From NCBI RefSeq assembly GCF_001654855.1, contig NZ_LXEN01000114.1, forward strand, positions 1 through 49,804: DNA of 49,804 nucleotides. Reading direction: 5' to 3'. Source of the stretch: Proteus myxofaciens ATCC 19692. Lineage in GTDB: Bacteria > Pseudomonadota > Gammaproteobacteria > Enterobacterales > Enterobacteriaceae. The notes beneath the pieces are model-generated. The model did no database searches. It worked only from the letters and a program-made list of their open reading frames with translations, and was not told the DNA's origin. Below are positions 16,161 through 26,796 of this stretch, one piece after another (positions within the stretch are counted from its first letter, which is position 1; every line of letters starts with the position of its first letter). A program made the translations under genes and the position numbers.

Positions 16161-18587
16161 GTGCATTTATTGCCAATATTTGATGTAACAGAAAATATTG
16201 TTACCGCGTTAAAACAATCCCTACAGGTATTACTTTATGCGCCAACAGGTGCAGGTAAATCGACAGCACTTCCCCTTTATTTACTTCAGCAAAGGCTCTT
16301 TGACGGTAAAATCATTTTATTAGAGCCAAGACGTATTGCTGCAAAAAGTATCGCTCACTATCTCGCTAAACAGCTTAATGAAGAAGTAGGTAATACCATT
16401 GGCTATCGTATGAAAGCGGAAAGTCGAGTGAGCAAACATACACGGCTTGAAGTGGTGACAGAAGGGGTTTTAACGCGAATGCTGCAAGATTCTCCTGAGT
16501 TAACAGGGGTGAGTTTAGTCATATTAGATGAATTTCATGAAAGAAGCTTACAGGCTGATTTCGCACTCGCATTGTTGCTAGATGTTCAATCAGCGTTACG
16601 TGATGATTTGCGTATTTTGATTATGTCAGCGACATTAGACTATCAAAAGCTCAATACCTTACTGCCTAATGCGCCTATTATTAGTGCGCAAGGTCGTAGT
16701 TTTCCTGTAGAACGTCATTACTATCCCATTTCTTCACATCAGCCTTTTGAACAAGAAGTTGCATTGATGGCCTTGCGTTTACTGAAGCAAGAAACTGGCT
16801 CAATGTTAATTTTTCTACCGGGTAGTGGCGAGATTGAACGTGTTACTGCGCTTTTAAAAACGCAAGTGACTAATGACACATTACTCTTTCCGCTTTATGG
16901 TGCGCTATCTCTTGAGGTGCAACAAAAAGCAATAGAACCCGTTAAGCAAGGATTTCGTAAAGTTGTAATTGCAACAAATATTGCAGAAACCAGTTTAACG
17001 ATAGAAGGCATTCGCTTAGTTTTGGACAGTACCGTTGAGAAACGCGCACAATTTGATGTGAAAAGTGGTATTACCACACTCACTCGTCAGCGAATTAGCC
17101 AATCATCTCAAACACAAAGAGCCGGTAGAGCAGGTCGATTAGAGGCAGGAATTTGCTGGCATTTAATCAGTCAAGAACAGGCTCAGCGCCTTTGTGTTTA
17201 CCAGCCACCTGAAATACTCAACACTGATCTTTGTACATTGTGGCTTAGTATATTGCAGTGGGGATGTCGTGATATTAACCAATTATTATGGTTAGATAAG
17301 CCAACGATACCTGCATTAAATGCAGCTAAAACACTATTAGTACGTTTAGGGGCAATTGATAGTGATGGTGGATTGACATCACGAGGTACTCGTATGGCTT
17401 TGTGGGGTGTAGAGCCTCGCTTAGCCGCAATATTAGATTATGCTAGTCAGCAAAGTGATGATCATCTTGTCACGGCAGCACGTTTATGTGCCATACTCGA
17501 AGCACCGCCAAGAGGGCATGTTCATTTTAACGCCGTTGTATCACAAAAGAATATTGAATGGTCGCGTCGAGAGAAACAGCTAACGAAAGGGATTAAAGGT
17601 ACATTTAGGCATGAGCTTTTCGCGAATTTATTAGCGGTTGGTTTCCCTGATAGAATAGCTAAAAATCGTGATAATCAAGGTCGATTTCAATTAGCTAATG
17701 GACAAGGTGTAATGATGGATAACAATGAAATGCTGAGCAATGAGCCATGGATCATTGCGCCATTATTACTTCAAAATGCGCATTATGCTGATTCTCGTAT
17801 TTTATTAGCATTACCTATTGATATTAATGAGATAGCTAGAAAATTTCCCGAGCTTATTCAACAAGATACTCGTGTCGAATGGGATGGAAAAAGAGGGGCG
17901 CTAATCGCGTGGCAGCAACGCCTTATTGGTAAGCTAAAGCTTGATCAAATTGAGTTAGAAAAGCCAAATAAACAACAAATGCAGTATGCTTTGCTAAATT
18001 GGGTACGCGACAATGGGCTTGCATCACTTTCATTAAATGAAGAAACATTACAGTGGTTTATTCGTTTAGAATTAGCCAGTAAATGGTGCCCTGATGCTAA
18101 TTTGCCTCTCTTACAAGAAGCTGATTTACTAGAAACATTACAGCAATGGTTATTACCAGAATTAGGTGATATACAATCATTAAAAGCACTACAACAAATT
18201 GATATTAATATGATGATTAAAAATCAATTAACGTGGAGCGAAAATCAGTTACTAGATAAACTATTTCCAACGCACTATTTAGCGCCAACAGGGAGCAAAG
18301 TTGCGATAAAGTATGATAGGGAATTACCGCCGATTATCGCTATTCGTATTCAAGAAGTTTATGGCGAAAAACAAAGTCCTGTTGTCGCGAATGGTCTATT
18401 ACCTGTAGTAATGGAATTGCTTTCTCCAGCACTGCGTCCTATTCAAAAAACAGCGTCACTCGCGACATTTTGGCAAGGTAGCTATAAAGAAGTGCAAAAA
18501 GAGATGAAAGGTCGTTATCCCAAGCATTTATGGCCAGATTCCCCTGAGAATACTGCACCAACACGGCGCGTAAAAAAGTGGAGTTAA
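16161..18587 (+). CDS. hrpB: ATP-dependent helicase HrpB
   Basis: This DEAH-type helicase has 808 residues from a GTG start. Motif I is APTGAGKST, motif II DEFH, motif III SAT, and motif VI lies in SQTQRAGRAGRLE; the C-terminal HrpB domain follows. The frame also has an ATG at 16143, but the GTG at 16161 has GGAG 5 bases upstream and gives an N-terminus the same length as E. coli HrpB (VHLLPIF... against MSSLPVA...), so it is preferred. The cellular role of HrpB is poorly known; RNA metabolism is assumed from the family. It is divergent from sfsA and followed by mrcB. Confidence 0.93.
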   Translation: MHLLPIFDVTENIVTALKQSLQVLLYAPTGAGKSTALPLYLLQQRLFDGKIILLEPRRIAAKSIAHYLAKQLNEEVGNTIGYRMKAESRVSKHTRLEVVTEGVLTRMLQDSPELTGVSLVILDEFHERSLQADFALALLLDVQSALRDDLRILIMSATLDYQKLNTLLPNAPIISAQGRSFPVERHYYPISSHQPFEQEVALMALRLLKQETGSMLIFLPGSGEIERVTALLKTQVTNDTLLFPLYGALSLEVQQKAIEPVKQGFRKVVIATNIAETSLTIEGIRLVLDSTVEKRAQFDVKSGITTLTRQRISQSSQTQRAGRAGRLEAGICWHLISQEQAQRLCVYQPPEILNTDLCTLWLSILQWGCRDINQLLWLDKPTIPALNAAKTLLVRLGAIDSDGGLTSRGTRMALWGVEPRLAAILDYASQQSDDHLVTAARLCAILEAPPRGHVHFNAVVSQKNIEWSRREKQLTKGIKGTFRHELFANLLAVGFPDRIAKNRDNQGRFQLANGQGVMMDNNEMLSNEPWIIAPLLLQNAHYADSRILLALPIDINEIARKFPELIQQDTRVEWDGKRGALIAWQQRLIGKLKLDQIELEKPNKQQMQYALLNWVRDNGLASLSLNEETLQWFIRLELASKWCPDANLPLLQEADLLETLQQWLLPELGDIQSLKALQQIDINMMIKNQLTWSENQLLDKLFPTHYLAPTGSKVAIKYDRELPPIIAIRIQEVYGEKQSPVVANGLLPVVMELLSPALRPIQKTASLATFWQGSYKEVQKEMKGRYPKHLWPDSPENTAPTRRVKKWS

Positions 18588-18710
18588 TATCATTTTATCA
18601 ATAATACCCGTAAATTGAGAGCTTTCCTGTGTGAGAGCACCGAAAAATAGTGACAATGTTGATTCCTGTTATTTTAGGGGATAAATGGGTTTTAATGAGA
18701 GATATCGTTC

Positions 18711-21011
18711 ATGAGTAGAAAGAAAAAAACAGCCAAAAAGCCTAAAAAAAGTCGTTTTTGGCTATTGTTAAAAATCCTTATCGTCATTGCCGTATTAGTC
18801 GGAGTTTATGGCGTTTATCTCTATTCTCAAATTAAAGAGCGCTTAGACGGCAATGTGTGGGAATTACCCGCGGCTGTGTATGGTCGTACTGTTAATTTAG
18901 AACCAGGAATGAATTATAGCCTAAAGGAGATGGTAGGCTTACTCGAAGGTATGCAGTATCGTCATGTCAATAAAATTACACGTGCTGGCGAGTTCGTTGT
19001 TAAAAATAACACGATAGAAATGCTACGCCGACCTTTCGATTTCCCTGATGGACATGAAGATCAAATTATGGCGAAGCTCACATTTGAGGGAAACTCCTTA
19101 GTGAGTATCATCAATATGAGTAATCAGCGTCAATTTGGTTTTTTCCGTCTTGATCCTAAACTGATTACGATGCTGCAATCTGCCAATGGTGAGCAACGCT
19201 TATTCTTAGCAAGAGATAAATTTCCTCAGTTACTTGTTGATACATTAATTGCAACAGAAGACCGTCGTTTCTATGAACATGATGGTATTAGTTTCTACTC
19301 CATTGGTCGTGCTGTTCTCGCAAACTTTACTGCGGGTAAAACAGTACAAGGTGCGAGTACGCTAACGCAACAATTAGTTAAAAACCTCTTTCTAACCAAT
19401 GAAAAAACCTTAAAAAGAAAGCTGAATGAAGCTTATATGGCTGTCATTATGGATGCGAGCTATGGTAAAGAGCGCATTCTTGAACTGTATCTTAATGAGG
19501 TCTTTTTAGGGCAAAGTGGTGATGAACAAATTCGCGGTTTCCCTCTTGCAAGTTTGTACTATTTCGGTCGTCCTGTTGATGAGTTAAGCCTTGATCAACA
19601 AGCGTTATTAGTGGGAATGGTCAAAGGTGCTTCTGCATATAATCCATGGAGAAACCCGAAAGCTGCACTAGAGCGTCGTAATGTCGTGTTGAAATTATTG
19701 CAAACACAAGAAATCATCGACCAGGAACTTTATGATGTACTTAGTGCGCGTCCTTTAGGTGTGAAGCCAAGAAGTGAAGCATTAACGCCTCAACCAGCCT
19801 TTATGCAGTTAGTTCGTCAAGAATTACAAGCAACATTAGGCGATAAAGTTAACGATTTATCAGGAACGAAGATTTTCACAACGCTTGATCCTATCTCACA
19901 AGATGCTGCTGAGAAAGCAGTGGAAGAGGGTGTTGCTGATATTCGTAAAGTGCGCAAAATAGACTCTCTTGAAGGCGCTATGGTTGTCGTTGATCGCTTA
20001 AGTGGTGAAGTGCGTGCATTAGTCGGTGGATCTCAACCACAATATGCAGGCTTTAACCGCGCACTTTCAGCCCGTCGTTCTATTGGTTCACTTGCAAAAC
20101 CTGCAACATACCTCACGGCATTAAGTGAGCCAGATCGTTTCCGTTTAAATACATGGCTTGCTGATGAACCTATTTCAGTGCCAATTCCAGGCGGTAAACC
20201 TTGGGCACCAAGAAACTATGACCGCGGTTATAAAGGAAGATTAATGCTGGTGGATGCATTAGCGACATCACGTAATATTCCAACGGTTAATCTTGGCCTA
20301 GAAGTTGGATTAGATAATGTCATTAAGACATGGATAAATTTAGGTGCACCTGCTGAAAATCTAGAAAAAGTACCCGCTATGTTATTAGGCGCTTTAAACT
20401 TAACCCCAATGGAAGTGGCACAAACATTCCAAACGATTGGTAGTTTAGGTAATCGAGCAAAACTGTCTTCATTACGTTCTGTAATCGCACAAGATGGTAC
20501 TGTGCTTTATCAAAGTTACCCTCAAGCAGAAAGAACCGTTTCGCCTCAAGCCGCTTATATGACACTGTTTGGTATGCAACAAGTTGTCAATTCAGGTACT
20601 GCTCAGCGAGTCTTAAAACCCAAATTTGGTCACTATAATCTTGCTGGTAAAACAGGGACGACGAATGATTTGCGTGATAGCTGGTTTGCAGGTATTGATG
20701 GCAAAGAAGTTACCATTGCATGGATGGGGCTTGATAATAATGGACCAACAAATTTAACGGGTTCAACAGGTGCTCTATTACTTTATCGTGACTATCTTAA
20801 TAACCAAGCGCCATTGAAATTAAATCCACCAGTACCAGATGATATTACTGATATGGCGATTGATGCTAATGGTAATTTTATTTGCTCTGGTAGCGGAGTG
20901 CGTACATTACCAGTATGGACATCAAACCCAGAAAGTTTATGTGCGCCAGTGGAACAAAATAGCGATGACAGCATGGCGCCTAAATGGCTACAAGATATGT
21001 TTTCTGAGTAA
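18711..21011 (+). CDS. mrcB: Bifunctional penicillin-binding protein 1B
   Basis: The 766-residue class A PBP polymerises and crosslinks peptidoglycan. It has a Lys-rich cytoplasmic tail (1-15), one membrane segment (about 16-38) and a UB2H domain (about 45-130). The GT51 glycosyltransferase has catalytic Glu183 in TEDRRFYEHDG. The transpeptidase has Ser460-x-x-Lys463 in SIGSLAKP and KTGTTND. All are offset by 50 from E. coli (E233, S510, K513) because the long acidic cytoplasmic N-terminus of the E. coli alpha form is missing, giving a product like the shorter gamma form. The UB2H domain implies activation by the outer-membrane lipoprotein LpoB. It is a target of beta-lactams, which the bla product of this window would degrade. 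Confidence 0.98.
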   Translation: MSRKKKTAKKPKKSRFWLLLKILIVIAVLVGVYGVYLYSQIKERLDGNVWELPAAVYGRTVNLEPGMNYSLKEMVGLLEGMQYRHVNKITRAGEFVVKNNTIEMLRRPFDFPDGHEDQIMAKLTFEGNSLVSIINMSNQRQFGFFRLDPKLITMLQSANGEQRLFLARDKFPQLLVDTLIATEDRRFYEHDGISFYSIGRAVLANFTAGKTVQGASTLTQQLVKNLFLTNEKTLKRKLNEAYMAVIMDASYGKERILELYLNEVFLGQSGDEQIRGFPLASLYYFGRPVDELSLDQQALLVGMVKGASAYNPWRNPKAALERRNVVLKLLQTQEIIDQELYDVLSARPLGVKPRSEALTPQPAFMQLVRQELQATLGDKVNDLSGTKIFTTLDPISQDAAEKAVEEGVADIRKVRKIDSLEGAMVVVDRLSGEVRALVGGSQPQYAGFNRALSARRSIGSLAKPATYLTALSEPDRFRLNTWLADEPISVPIPGGKPWAPRNYDRGYKGRLMLVDALATSRNIPTVNLGLEVGLDNVIKTWINLGAPAENLEKVPAMLLGALNLTPMEVAQTFQTIGSLGNRAKLSSLRSVIAQDGTVLYQSYPQAERTVSPQAAYMTLFGMQQVVNSGTAQRVLKPKFGHYNLAGKTGTTNDLRDSWFAGIDGKEVTIAWMGLDNNGPTNLTGSTGALLLYRDYLNNQAPLKLNPPVPDDITDMAIDANGNFICSGSGVRTLPVWTSNPESLCAPVEQNSDDSMAPKWLQDMFSE

Positions 21012-21034
21012 CATTAGCTCGACCCAGTAAAAAT

Positions 21035-21066
21035 AAAAAACGGCACATCATGTGCCGTTTTTTTAT
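21035..21066 (+). terminator. mrcB terminator
   Basis: A compact hairpin of CGGCACAT/ATGTGCCG, preceded by an A-run and followed by an uninterrupted T-run, starts about 25 bases after the mrcB stop. It is a textbook intrinsic terminator and may serve both strands. Confidence 0.9.
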
Positions 21067-21084
21067 TATGGTTAAAGCCATAAA

Positions 21085-21115
21085 TAAAAAATGCCAGCCG
21101 TTTTAGGCTAGCATT
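21085..21115 (-). terminator. hemL terminator
   Basis: On the minus strand, AATGCTAGCC pairs with GGCTGGCATT (10 bp, one G-T pair) around a 6-base loop and is followed by a T-run. It starts about 31 bases after the hemL stop, back to back with the mrcB terminator. Confidence 0.85.
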
Positions 21116-21145
21116 TTAGGGGAAATAGACGTGTTAAATAATGAA

Positions 21146-22432
21146 TTAGTTTTGCATTTTACCAAAAGCAAACTCAGCAGCATCAATAGTGCGTTGGATA
21201 TCTTCTTTGGTATGCGCAATAGACATAAAACCTGCTTCAAAGGCTGAAGGGGCAAGATAAACTTTTTGCTCTAACATTAAATGGAAAAATTGTTTAAAGC
21301 GTTCAACATCACAATTCATCACATCTTGATAGCATGTCACTTCTTTCGCATTAGTAAAGAAAATACCAAACATACCACCAACATGATTTACAACTAGAGG
21401 AATACCTGCTTGTTGCGCTTTTTCCATTAAGCCTTCAGCAAGGAATGTTGTCAGTTCATCTAAAGTTTCATGAACGCCAGGGCGTGATACTTCAGTTAAA
21501 CACGCAAGGCCTGCTGCCATTGCGATTGGGTTTCCTGATAAGGTTCCTGCTTGATAAACAGGTCCAATCGGCGCTAATTGTGACATCACGTCTAAATGTC
21601 CGCCAAAAGCACCAACAGGCATACCGCCACCAATAATCTTACCTAAACACGTTAAATCAGGATCAACATCGTAATAATCTTGAGCACCACCTAATGCAAC
21701 ACGAAAGCCTGTCATCACTTCATCAATAATGAGTAGTGCGCCAAACTCATCACATAATGCACGTAAACCGGGTAAGAAATCGGCTTTAGGTGGAACACAA
21801 TTCATGTTACCTGCAACAGGTTCAACAATAATACATGCTACTTCATCAGGATAGTTTTCGAATGCTTGGCGAACTGAATCTAAATCGTTATAAGTGCACG
21901 TTAAGGTATGTTTTACAAAATCAGCAGGTACACCAGGAGAATTAGGTTGACCCATGGTTAAAGCTCCTGAGCCTGCTTTAACCAGTAAGCAATCTGCGTG
22001 GCCGTGATAACAGCCTTCAAATTTGATGATTTTATCGCGACCGGTATAACCACGAGCAAGGCGAATCGCACTCATTGTGGCTTCAGTCCCTGAATTCACC
22101 ATACGAACCATATCCATAGATGGAACAAGTTCAGTAACTAAATTTGCCATTTCAACTTCAGCGGCTGTTGGTGCGCCAAAGCTCAACCCTTTTTGTACCG
22201 CTTCTGTGACTGCATCACGAATAGCAGGGTGATTGTGACCTAATACCATAGGTCCCCATGAACCGACATAATCAAGATAAGCATGTCCATCGGCATCATA
22301 AATATACGCACCATCAGCACGTTCAATAAAGAGAGGCGTTCCACCGACACCATTAAATGCTCTAACTGGTGAGTTGACACCGCCAGGTATCACTTGTTGG
22401 GCGAGATTATAAAGCGTTTCAGACTTGCTCAT
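21146..22432 (-). CDS. hemL: Glutamate-1-semialdehyde 2,1-aminomutase
   Basis: This 428-residue PLP enzyme converts glutamate-1-semialdehyde to 5-aminolevulinate for tetrapyrrole synthesis. The PLP lysine is K265 in [17 protein letters not shown], the same number as in E. coli. [18 protein letters not shown] and [10 protein letters not shown] are also intact. The start at 22432 is supported by GAGGAG 8-9 bases upstream and by the family N-terminus ([12 protein letters not shown]); a longer frame to 22531 is unlikely. In E. coli the fhuACDB ferrichrome genes lie between mrcB and hemL; none is present here. It is divergent from erpA. Confidence 0.98.
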   Translation of the reverse strand: MSKSETLYNLAQQVIPGGVNSPVRAFNGVGGTPLFIERADGAYIYDADGHAYLDYVGSWGPMVLGHNHPAIRDAVTEAVQKGLSFGAPTAAEVEMANLVTELVPSMDMVRMVNSGTEATMSAIRLARGYTGRDKIIKFEGCYHGHADCLLVKAGSGALTMGQPNSPGVPADFVKHTLTCTYNDLDSVRQAFENYPDEVACIIVEPVAGNMNCVPPKADFLPGLRALCDEFGALLIIDEVMTGFRVALGGAQDYYDVDPDLTCLGKIIGGGMPVGAFGGHLDVMSQLAPIGPVYQAGTLSGNPIAMAAGLACLTEVSRPGVHETLDELTTFLAEGLMEKAQQAGIPLVVNHVGGMFGIFFTNAKEVTCYQDVMNCDVERFKQFFHLMLEQKVYLAPSAFEAGFMSIAHTKEDIQRTIDAAEFAFGKMQN

Positions 22433-22705
22433 GTCAGACTCCTCATGATGGGTGAGCATAATATTAAGGCATATTCTAAAGCACTGAGTAGATGAAGCCA
22501 AATAGACGATAGCAACATTTTGATTTATCACTGCTATTATTTATTTGTTAAATATTAAGAAAATCGATAAGTAGCAAAAAGTGTATTTTATCCACAACAA
22601 ACTTGAAGGTTAAGAGCAGGTATTAGATAATCGTCACATTATATCAGCAATAAAAAACGATTTTGCTGGCTGTTTTTTACTGGGAACCCCAGTCTGGAGT
22701 GAACA

Positions 22706-23050
22706 ATGAGTGATGATATGGCTCTGCCGTTACAATTTACTGACGCGGCTGCAAATAAAGTAAAAGATTTGATTGCAGATGAAGAAAATCCAAATCTGCG
22801 TTTACGCGTTTATATCACCGGTGGCGGTTGTAGCGGATTCCAGTATGGTTTTACGTTTGATGACGCTATGAATGACGGCGATATGACTATCGAAAAACAA
22901 GGCGTAGCATTAGTGGTTGACCCAATGAGCTTGCAATATTTAGTCGGTGGTTGTGTTGATTATACGGAAGGACTAGAAGGTTCCCGTTTTATCGTCACTA
23001 ATCCAAATGCAAAAAGCACCTGTGGTTGTGGTTCTTCTTTTAGCATCTAA
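22706..23050 (+). CDS. erpA: Iron-sulfur cluster insertion protein ErpA
   Basis: This 114-residue A-type carrier delivers Fe-S clusters to apo-enzymes such as IspG. The three cluster ligands are visible at Cys42 (GGGCSGFQY), Cys106 and Cys108 ([11 protein letters not shown]), as in E. coli. A GGAG ribosome binding site lies 6 bases upstream of the ATG. A CTGGG-aac-CCCAG inverted repeat sits just before it at 22680-22692, which could influence translation. In E. coli erpA is IscR-controlled, but I could not fix an IscR site here. Confidence 0.97.
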   Translation: MSDDMALPLQFTDAAANKVKDLIADEENPNLRLRVYITGGGCSGFQYGFTFDDAMNDGDMTIEKQGVALVVDPMSLQYLVGGCVDYTEGLEGSRFIVTNPNAKSTCGCGSSFSI

Positions 23051-23066
23051 TGTTAACGTAAAATAA

Positions 23067-23106
23067 GGGGCAGTACTTGTTGTTGGCTTAACGTACTGTC
23101 CTTTTT
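23067..23106 (+). terminator. erpA terminator
   Basis: The stem GGGCAGTAC/GTACTGTCC (one G-T pair) encloses a loop of about 16 bases and is followed by TTTTT, 17 bases after the erpA stop. It faces the convergent btuF gene. Confidence 0.75.
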
Positions 23107-23172
23107 CAACACCTCAATGGCCTCGATATATTCTCTCTTTTCCTACTTTTCTTTCAATTTTTTATCTATTTC

Positions 23173-23997
23173 TTATTGGTTCGCTAGCGCTTCACAAATT
23201 TGTTGCATCGCATTGATAATGCGTGGCGCAGGCCGGCTAAAACTATCTTCATCAATCGCAATAATAGGAATATTAAGCTGTGGTTGCCAAAAGGCTTGAA
23301 TTTCGGGTATTTGATCTTTTTTGCCACTAAAGATAATTATTTCAGGTTTTCTGATAAGCACTTGTTCACGGCTAACTTGAGGCCAAGCGACAATGCTATC
23401 AGCAAAGATATTTTTACCACCACACTGCTCAGTAATATCACTTTGTAGAGAATGATGAGACGTTGTAAAAAGAGGATTAAGACTAAATTGAATAAATGCC
23501 TTTTTCTTTCGAATTTCTGTTGAAGAAGACGTATATTGGCGCCGTATTTGTTGATATTTCTGACGTAATTGATCTGCATTTTTTAAAGCAATTTCAGGAT
23601 GAACACTATATTTTGAAAGCATATCTAGTTCATTTGCAACATCATCAATAGTATGTGGATCAGAATAAAGAATAGGGATACCTAAAGCTTTTAACTGATC
23701 TAATGGGCGTTGTGGATTACCACCAGGCCACGCAATAATTAAATCAGGTTTTAATAATAAAATTCGCTCTACATTAATACCTTGCCAGTTTGCGACTTGC
23801 TCTTTTTTTTGGGCATTTTCTGGATAGTCAGAGTAAGCACTTACGCCAACAATATAATCTCCCATTCCAGCAGCATAAGCCATTTCTGTAGCAGAAGGTG
23901 ATAATGTAATAATACGCTTAGCGGGAGTGGTGGCGAAAGACGATATAGTTAAAATGAATGAACTTAATAATGTACCAACAACGATAAATAGACGCAT
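23173..23997 (-). CDS. btuF: Vitamin B12 periplasmic binding protein
   Basis: The 274-residue protein has a signal peptide ([20 protein letters not shown], ending FAT-TPA) and a type III periplasmic binding fold: [37 protein letters not shown] and [15 protein letters not shown]. It binds cobalamin and hands it to BtuCD. The ATG at 23997 is preferred over a GTG at 24015 because the signal peptide begins there. The gene order btuF-mtn-dgt is as in E. coli, with btuF 85 bases downstream of mtn on the same strand. Confidence 0.93.
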   Translation of the reverse strand: MRLFIVVGTLLSSFILTISSFATTPAKRIITLSPSATEMAYAAGMGDYIVGVSAYSDYPENAQKKEQVANWQGINVERILLLKPDLIIAWPGGNPQRPLDQLKALGIPILYSDPHTIDDVANELDMLSKYSVHPEIALKNADQLRQKYQQIRRQYTSSSTEIRKKKAFIQFSLNPLFTTSHHSLQSDITEQCGGKNIFADSIVAWPQVSREQVLIRKPEIIIFSGKKDQIPEIQAFWQPQLNIPIIAIDEDSFSRPAPRIINAMQQICEALANQ

Positions 23998-24082
23998 GTT
24001 ATTCCCAATAAACACACCCGCCTATTCTTATCTAATTAAAGTAAAAATAAAGACGGGTTATGATTGAATAATTTAAGACGAA

Positions 24083-24778
24083 TTAGTCTTTTAGTTTATC
24101 CAACATCGTAGTTACCATTAAGCTTGATTGACGCGCAGCTACAGATAAAAATTCATCAAAACTTAGATGCGATTCTTTGTCTGCTACATCAGAGATAGCA
24201 CGTACAACGACAAATGGTGTTTTAAATTGATGACAAACCTGACCAATAGCAGTGGATTCCATTTCAACAGCAGCAACATTAGGAAAGGTTTTACGAATGC
24301 GAGTTAAAGGCTCTGCGCCATTAATAAATGCATCACCACTACAAATTAACTCACGAACTGCATTTAACTTCAGTGATTCAATACAGTCTTGAGCGATATT
24401 AATTAATTTATTATCAGCCGAAAATGCCGCAGGGCATTGTGCCATTTGACCTGGTTCATAACCAAATGCGGTCACATCGACATCGTGATAGCGTACTTCA
24501 GTAGAAATAACGATATCACCAACATTTAATTTAGGATCTAACCCTCCCGCTGAGCCTGTATTAATAACAACATCGGGTTGAAAATGATCGAGTAGTAATG
24601 TTGTACCAATGGCCGCAGCCACTTTACCAATACCTGATTTTAATAAGGCGACATCAACACCTTTAATTTGACCGGTATATATTTCACAACCACCTAGTGA
24701 CAATGTTTTGCAGTCTTCAATTTGATCACGTAAAAGTGTGACTTCTTGCTCCATTGCACCTATTACACCAACTCTCAT
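24083..24778 (-). CDS. mtn: 5'-methylthioadenosine/S-adenosylhomocysteine nucleosidase
   Basis: The 231-residue enzyme cleaves adenine from MTA, SAH and 5'-deoxyadenosine, linking methyl recycling and the LuxS/AI-2 route. It matches E. coli MtnN (Pfs): [13 protein letters not shown] with catalytic Glu at 12, [17 protein letters not shown], the [12 protein letters not shown] segment with catalytic Glu, and RAISDVAD with catalytic Asp. The start at 24778 matches the family; the longer frame to 24835 is unlike it. It is divergent from dgt, as in E. coli. Confidence 0.97.
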   Translation of the reverse strand: MRVGVIGAMEQEVTLLRDQIEDCKTLSLGGCEIYTGQIKGVDVALLKSGIGKVAAAIGTTLLLDHFQPDVVINTGSAGGLDPKLNVGDIVISTEVRYHDVDVTAFGYEPGQMAQCPAAFSADNKLINIAQDCIESLKLNAVRELICSGDAFINGAEPLTRIRKTFPNVAAVEMESTAIGQVCHQFKTPFVVVRAISDVADKESHLSFDEFLSVAARQSSLMVTTMLDKLKD

Positions 24779-24899
24779 TGTGTCATACTCCCATGTATAT
24801 TCGCCGTTAAAAAAAATGTTTATAGAGTTTAGCATCTATCAGAAAAACGCGATATAAAGTAGAGAATTCGTTTCATCAAAACCATCAAAGAGGATAGAA

Positions 24900-26408
24900 A
24901 TGATCGACTTTAAACTGAAGTTAAATTATCAACGCAAATATAATAGCAGTGACATTGATATTAACGATGAAATGCAAGTTTCTAGACAGTTTGAAAGTGA
25001 TCGTGGCCGTATTATTAATTCAGCAGCTATCCGTCGTTTACAACAAAAAACACAAGTTTTTCCTCTAGAGCAAAATTCTGCTGTACGTAGTCGTCTTACG
25101 CATTCTCTTGAAGTACAGCAAATTGGTCGCTATATCGCCAAGCAAATTATTGGTGAATTTAAAAAACAACATAAATTGGATGAATACGGCTTAAGTGAAC
25201 GTATTGATAGCGTTGAAAGCTTAATTGAGATGGCGTGTTTAATGCACGATATTGGTAACCCTCCTTTTGGTCATTTTGGTGAAGCTGCAATTAAACACTG
25301 GTTTCGTAAAGTCTTATCACCAGAAGGTACAAGTGAATTTGACAGTTGCCTATTTGCTCCTATGCAATATGGTGTAGATGAAGAAATTAACAAATTAAAA
25401 CAAACACTTCGTCAAGATTTATGTCATTTTGAAGGTAATGCACAAGCCATTAGAATGGCGCATCATATTCTTAAGCTCAATTTAACCTATGCGCAAATTG
25501 GTTGTGTGTTGAAATATACGCGTCCTGCTTATTGGCAAGGTGATATCCCTAATGAATACCACTATTTGATGAAAAAACCGGGCTATTACTGGTCTGAAAA
25601 AGAATTCGTCAAAGAATTAAGAGATAAACTTTCAATGGGGGAATTCTGCCGTTTCCCTCTGACTTATATTATGGAAGCCGCAGATGATATCTCTTATTGC
25701 ATTGCTGATTTAGATGATGCTGTTGAAAAAGGCATTTTTGATATTAATCGCCTTGTTCAATTACTACGTGATGCTTGGTGTGAAAATGGCGACATGACAG
25801 AAGGTGATTTGTTTGATATTACCGTTAATCGCGCCTATAAAAAAGTTGATCAAAATGAAGCCAAACGTAGTATGCAAGATCAATTTTTTATGTATTTACG
25901 TGTTTATATAACAGGTAAATTAGTTCCTTATACCGCGCAACGTTTTATCAAAAATTTAGATAAAGTTTATGAAGGAAACTTCAATAATGCACTATTAGAG
26001 GGTAATAGTGCTGAGCATAGACTATTAGCAACATTAAAGCGCGTTGCGCAAAAATGGGTATTTAGCCACCCTGAAGTTGAAGAGCTCGAAATGAAAGGTT
26101 ATCGAGTTATTAGTGGTTTATTAGAGATTTATAAATCCTTACTTTTATTACCGACAAATGATTTTTTAAAACTGCATAAATATAATGAACATCCTGAATA
26201 TGTCATTGAGACGCGTTTATATCATAAGCTTTCGGTTAAACATAAACTTGCCTATAACGAAGCGTTAGATAAATTAAATGATATAAATTCTGAGCAAGGT
26301 CGTCTTTTAGAATTTTATTATCGAACAAGATTGATTCAAGATTATATCAGTGGAATGACGGATCATTATGCCTATGAAGAATATAGAAAATTAATGGTTT
26401 GTGATTAA
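24900..26408 (+). CDS. dgt: Deoxyguanosinetriphosphate triphosphohydrolase
   Basis: The 502-residue dGTPase hydrolyses dGTP to deoxyguanosine and triphosphate. HD-domain metal ligands lie in [13 protein letters not shown] (His) and [16 protein letters not shown] (His-Asp). A later Asp lies in [17 protein letters not shown]. It matches E. coli Dgt (505 residues). AGAGGAT precedes the ATG. E. coli has degP downstream; here an AT-rich gap leads into rlmD, so this is a synteny breakpoint relative to E. coli. Confidence 0.96.
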   Translation: MIDFKLKLNYQRKYNSSDIDINDEMQVSRQFESDRGRIINSAAIRRLQQKTQVFPLEQNSAVRSRLTHSLEVQQIGRYIAKQIIGEFKKQHKLDEYGLSERIDSVESLIEMACLMHDIGNPPFGHFGEAAIKHWFRKVLSPEGTSEFDSCLFAPMQYGVDEEINKLKQTLRQDLCHFEGNAQAIRMAHHILKLNLTYAQIGCVLKYTRPAYWQGDIPNEYHYLMKKPGYYWSEKEFVKELRDKLSMGEFCRFPLTYIMEAADDISYCIADLDDAVEKGIFDINRLVQLLRDAWCENGDMTEGDLFDITVNRAYKKVDQNEAKRSMQDQFFMYLRVYITGKLVPYTAQRFIKNLDKVYEGNFNNALLEGNSAEHRLLATLKRVAQKWVFSHPEVEELEMKGYRVISGLLEIYKSLLLLPTNDFLKLHKYNEHPEYVIETRLYHKLSVKHKLAYNEALDKLNDINSEQGRLLEFYYRTRLIQDYISGMTDHYAYEEYRKLMVCD

Positions 26409-26796
26409 TAGATAAGCAAATATGTCATTTCTATCTTATTAATTAATGATAATTTTAAATTTTCAACGAAATTAGGTTATGTCTTATTAAAATATAGGAA
26501 AATATATGTCGTTAATTGTAAAATTACTTAATGAAAAATTTATATATAATATTTATTAGTTATAGGAAAATATAAGATTTAGTCTTAATCTCTTTTGATG
26601 TATTCACACAAATATTTTTCATTTTAACGAAATTATTGCTTATATCAGTTAAGTAAATAACTTGTTAGATGTTATACTCTCCTTATGTCTTATTTTGAAA
26701 TGTGGCGTTCCCAAATCTACGTTATTAAATAGATAACGTACTTTAACATAATGGCATTTCTCAATTAACTCTTTATCAACACACAAATTTATTACT
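26409..26796. other. AT-rich gap between dgt and rlmD
   Basis: The 388 bases have no credible gene. They contain AT-rich DNA after dgt, a possible -10 (TATACT near 26676) and an 8 bp perfect inverted repeat at 26718-26740. The rlmD-relA promoter is expected here. No obvious ribosome binding site precedes the rlmD ATG. Confidence 0.4.
26718..26740. repeat. Perfect inverted repeat upstream of rlmD
   Basis: TACGTTAT and ATAACGTA are separated by 7 bases, 57 bases before the rlmD start. It could be an operator for a dimeric regulator or an RNA hairpin in the rlmD leader. There is no T-run after it, so it is not a terminator. Confidence 0.5.

Noticed and set aside
22680-22692. CTGGG-aac-CCCAG before erpA as an IscR operator
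   Set aside because: It does not fit the type 1 or type 2 IscR patterns I can recall, and it is too close to the start codon to be a confident operator. It is mentioned only as a local hairpin.
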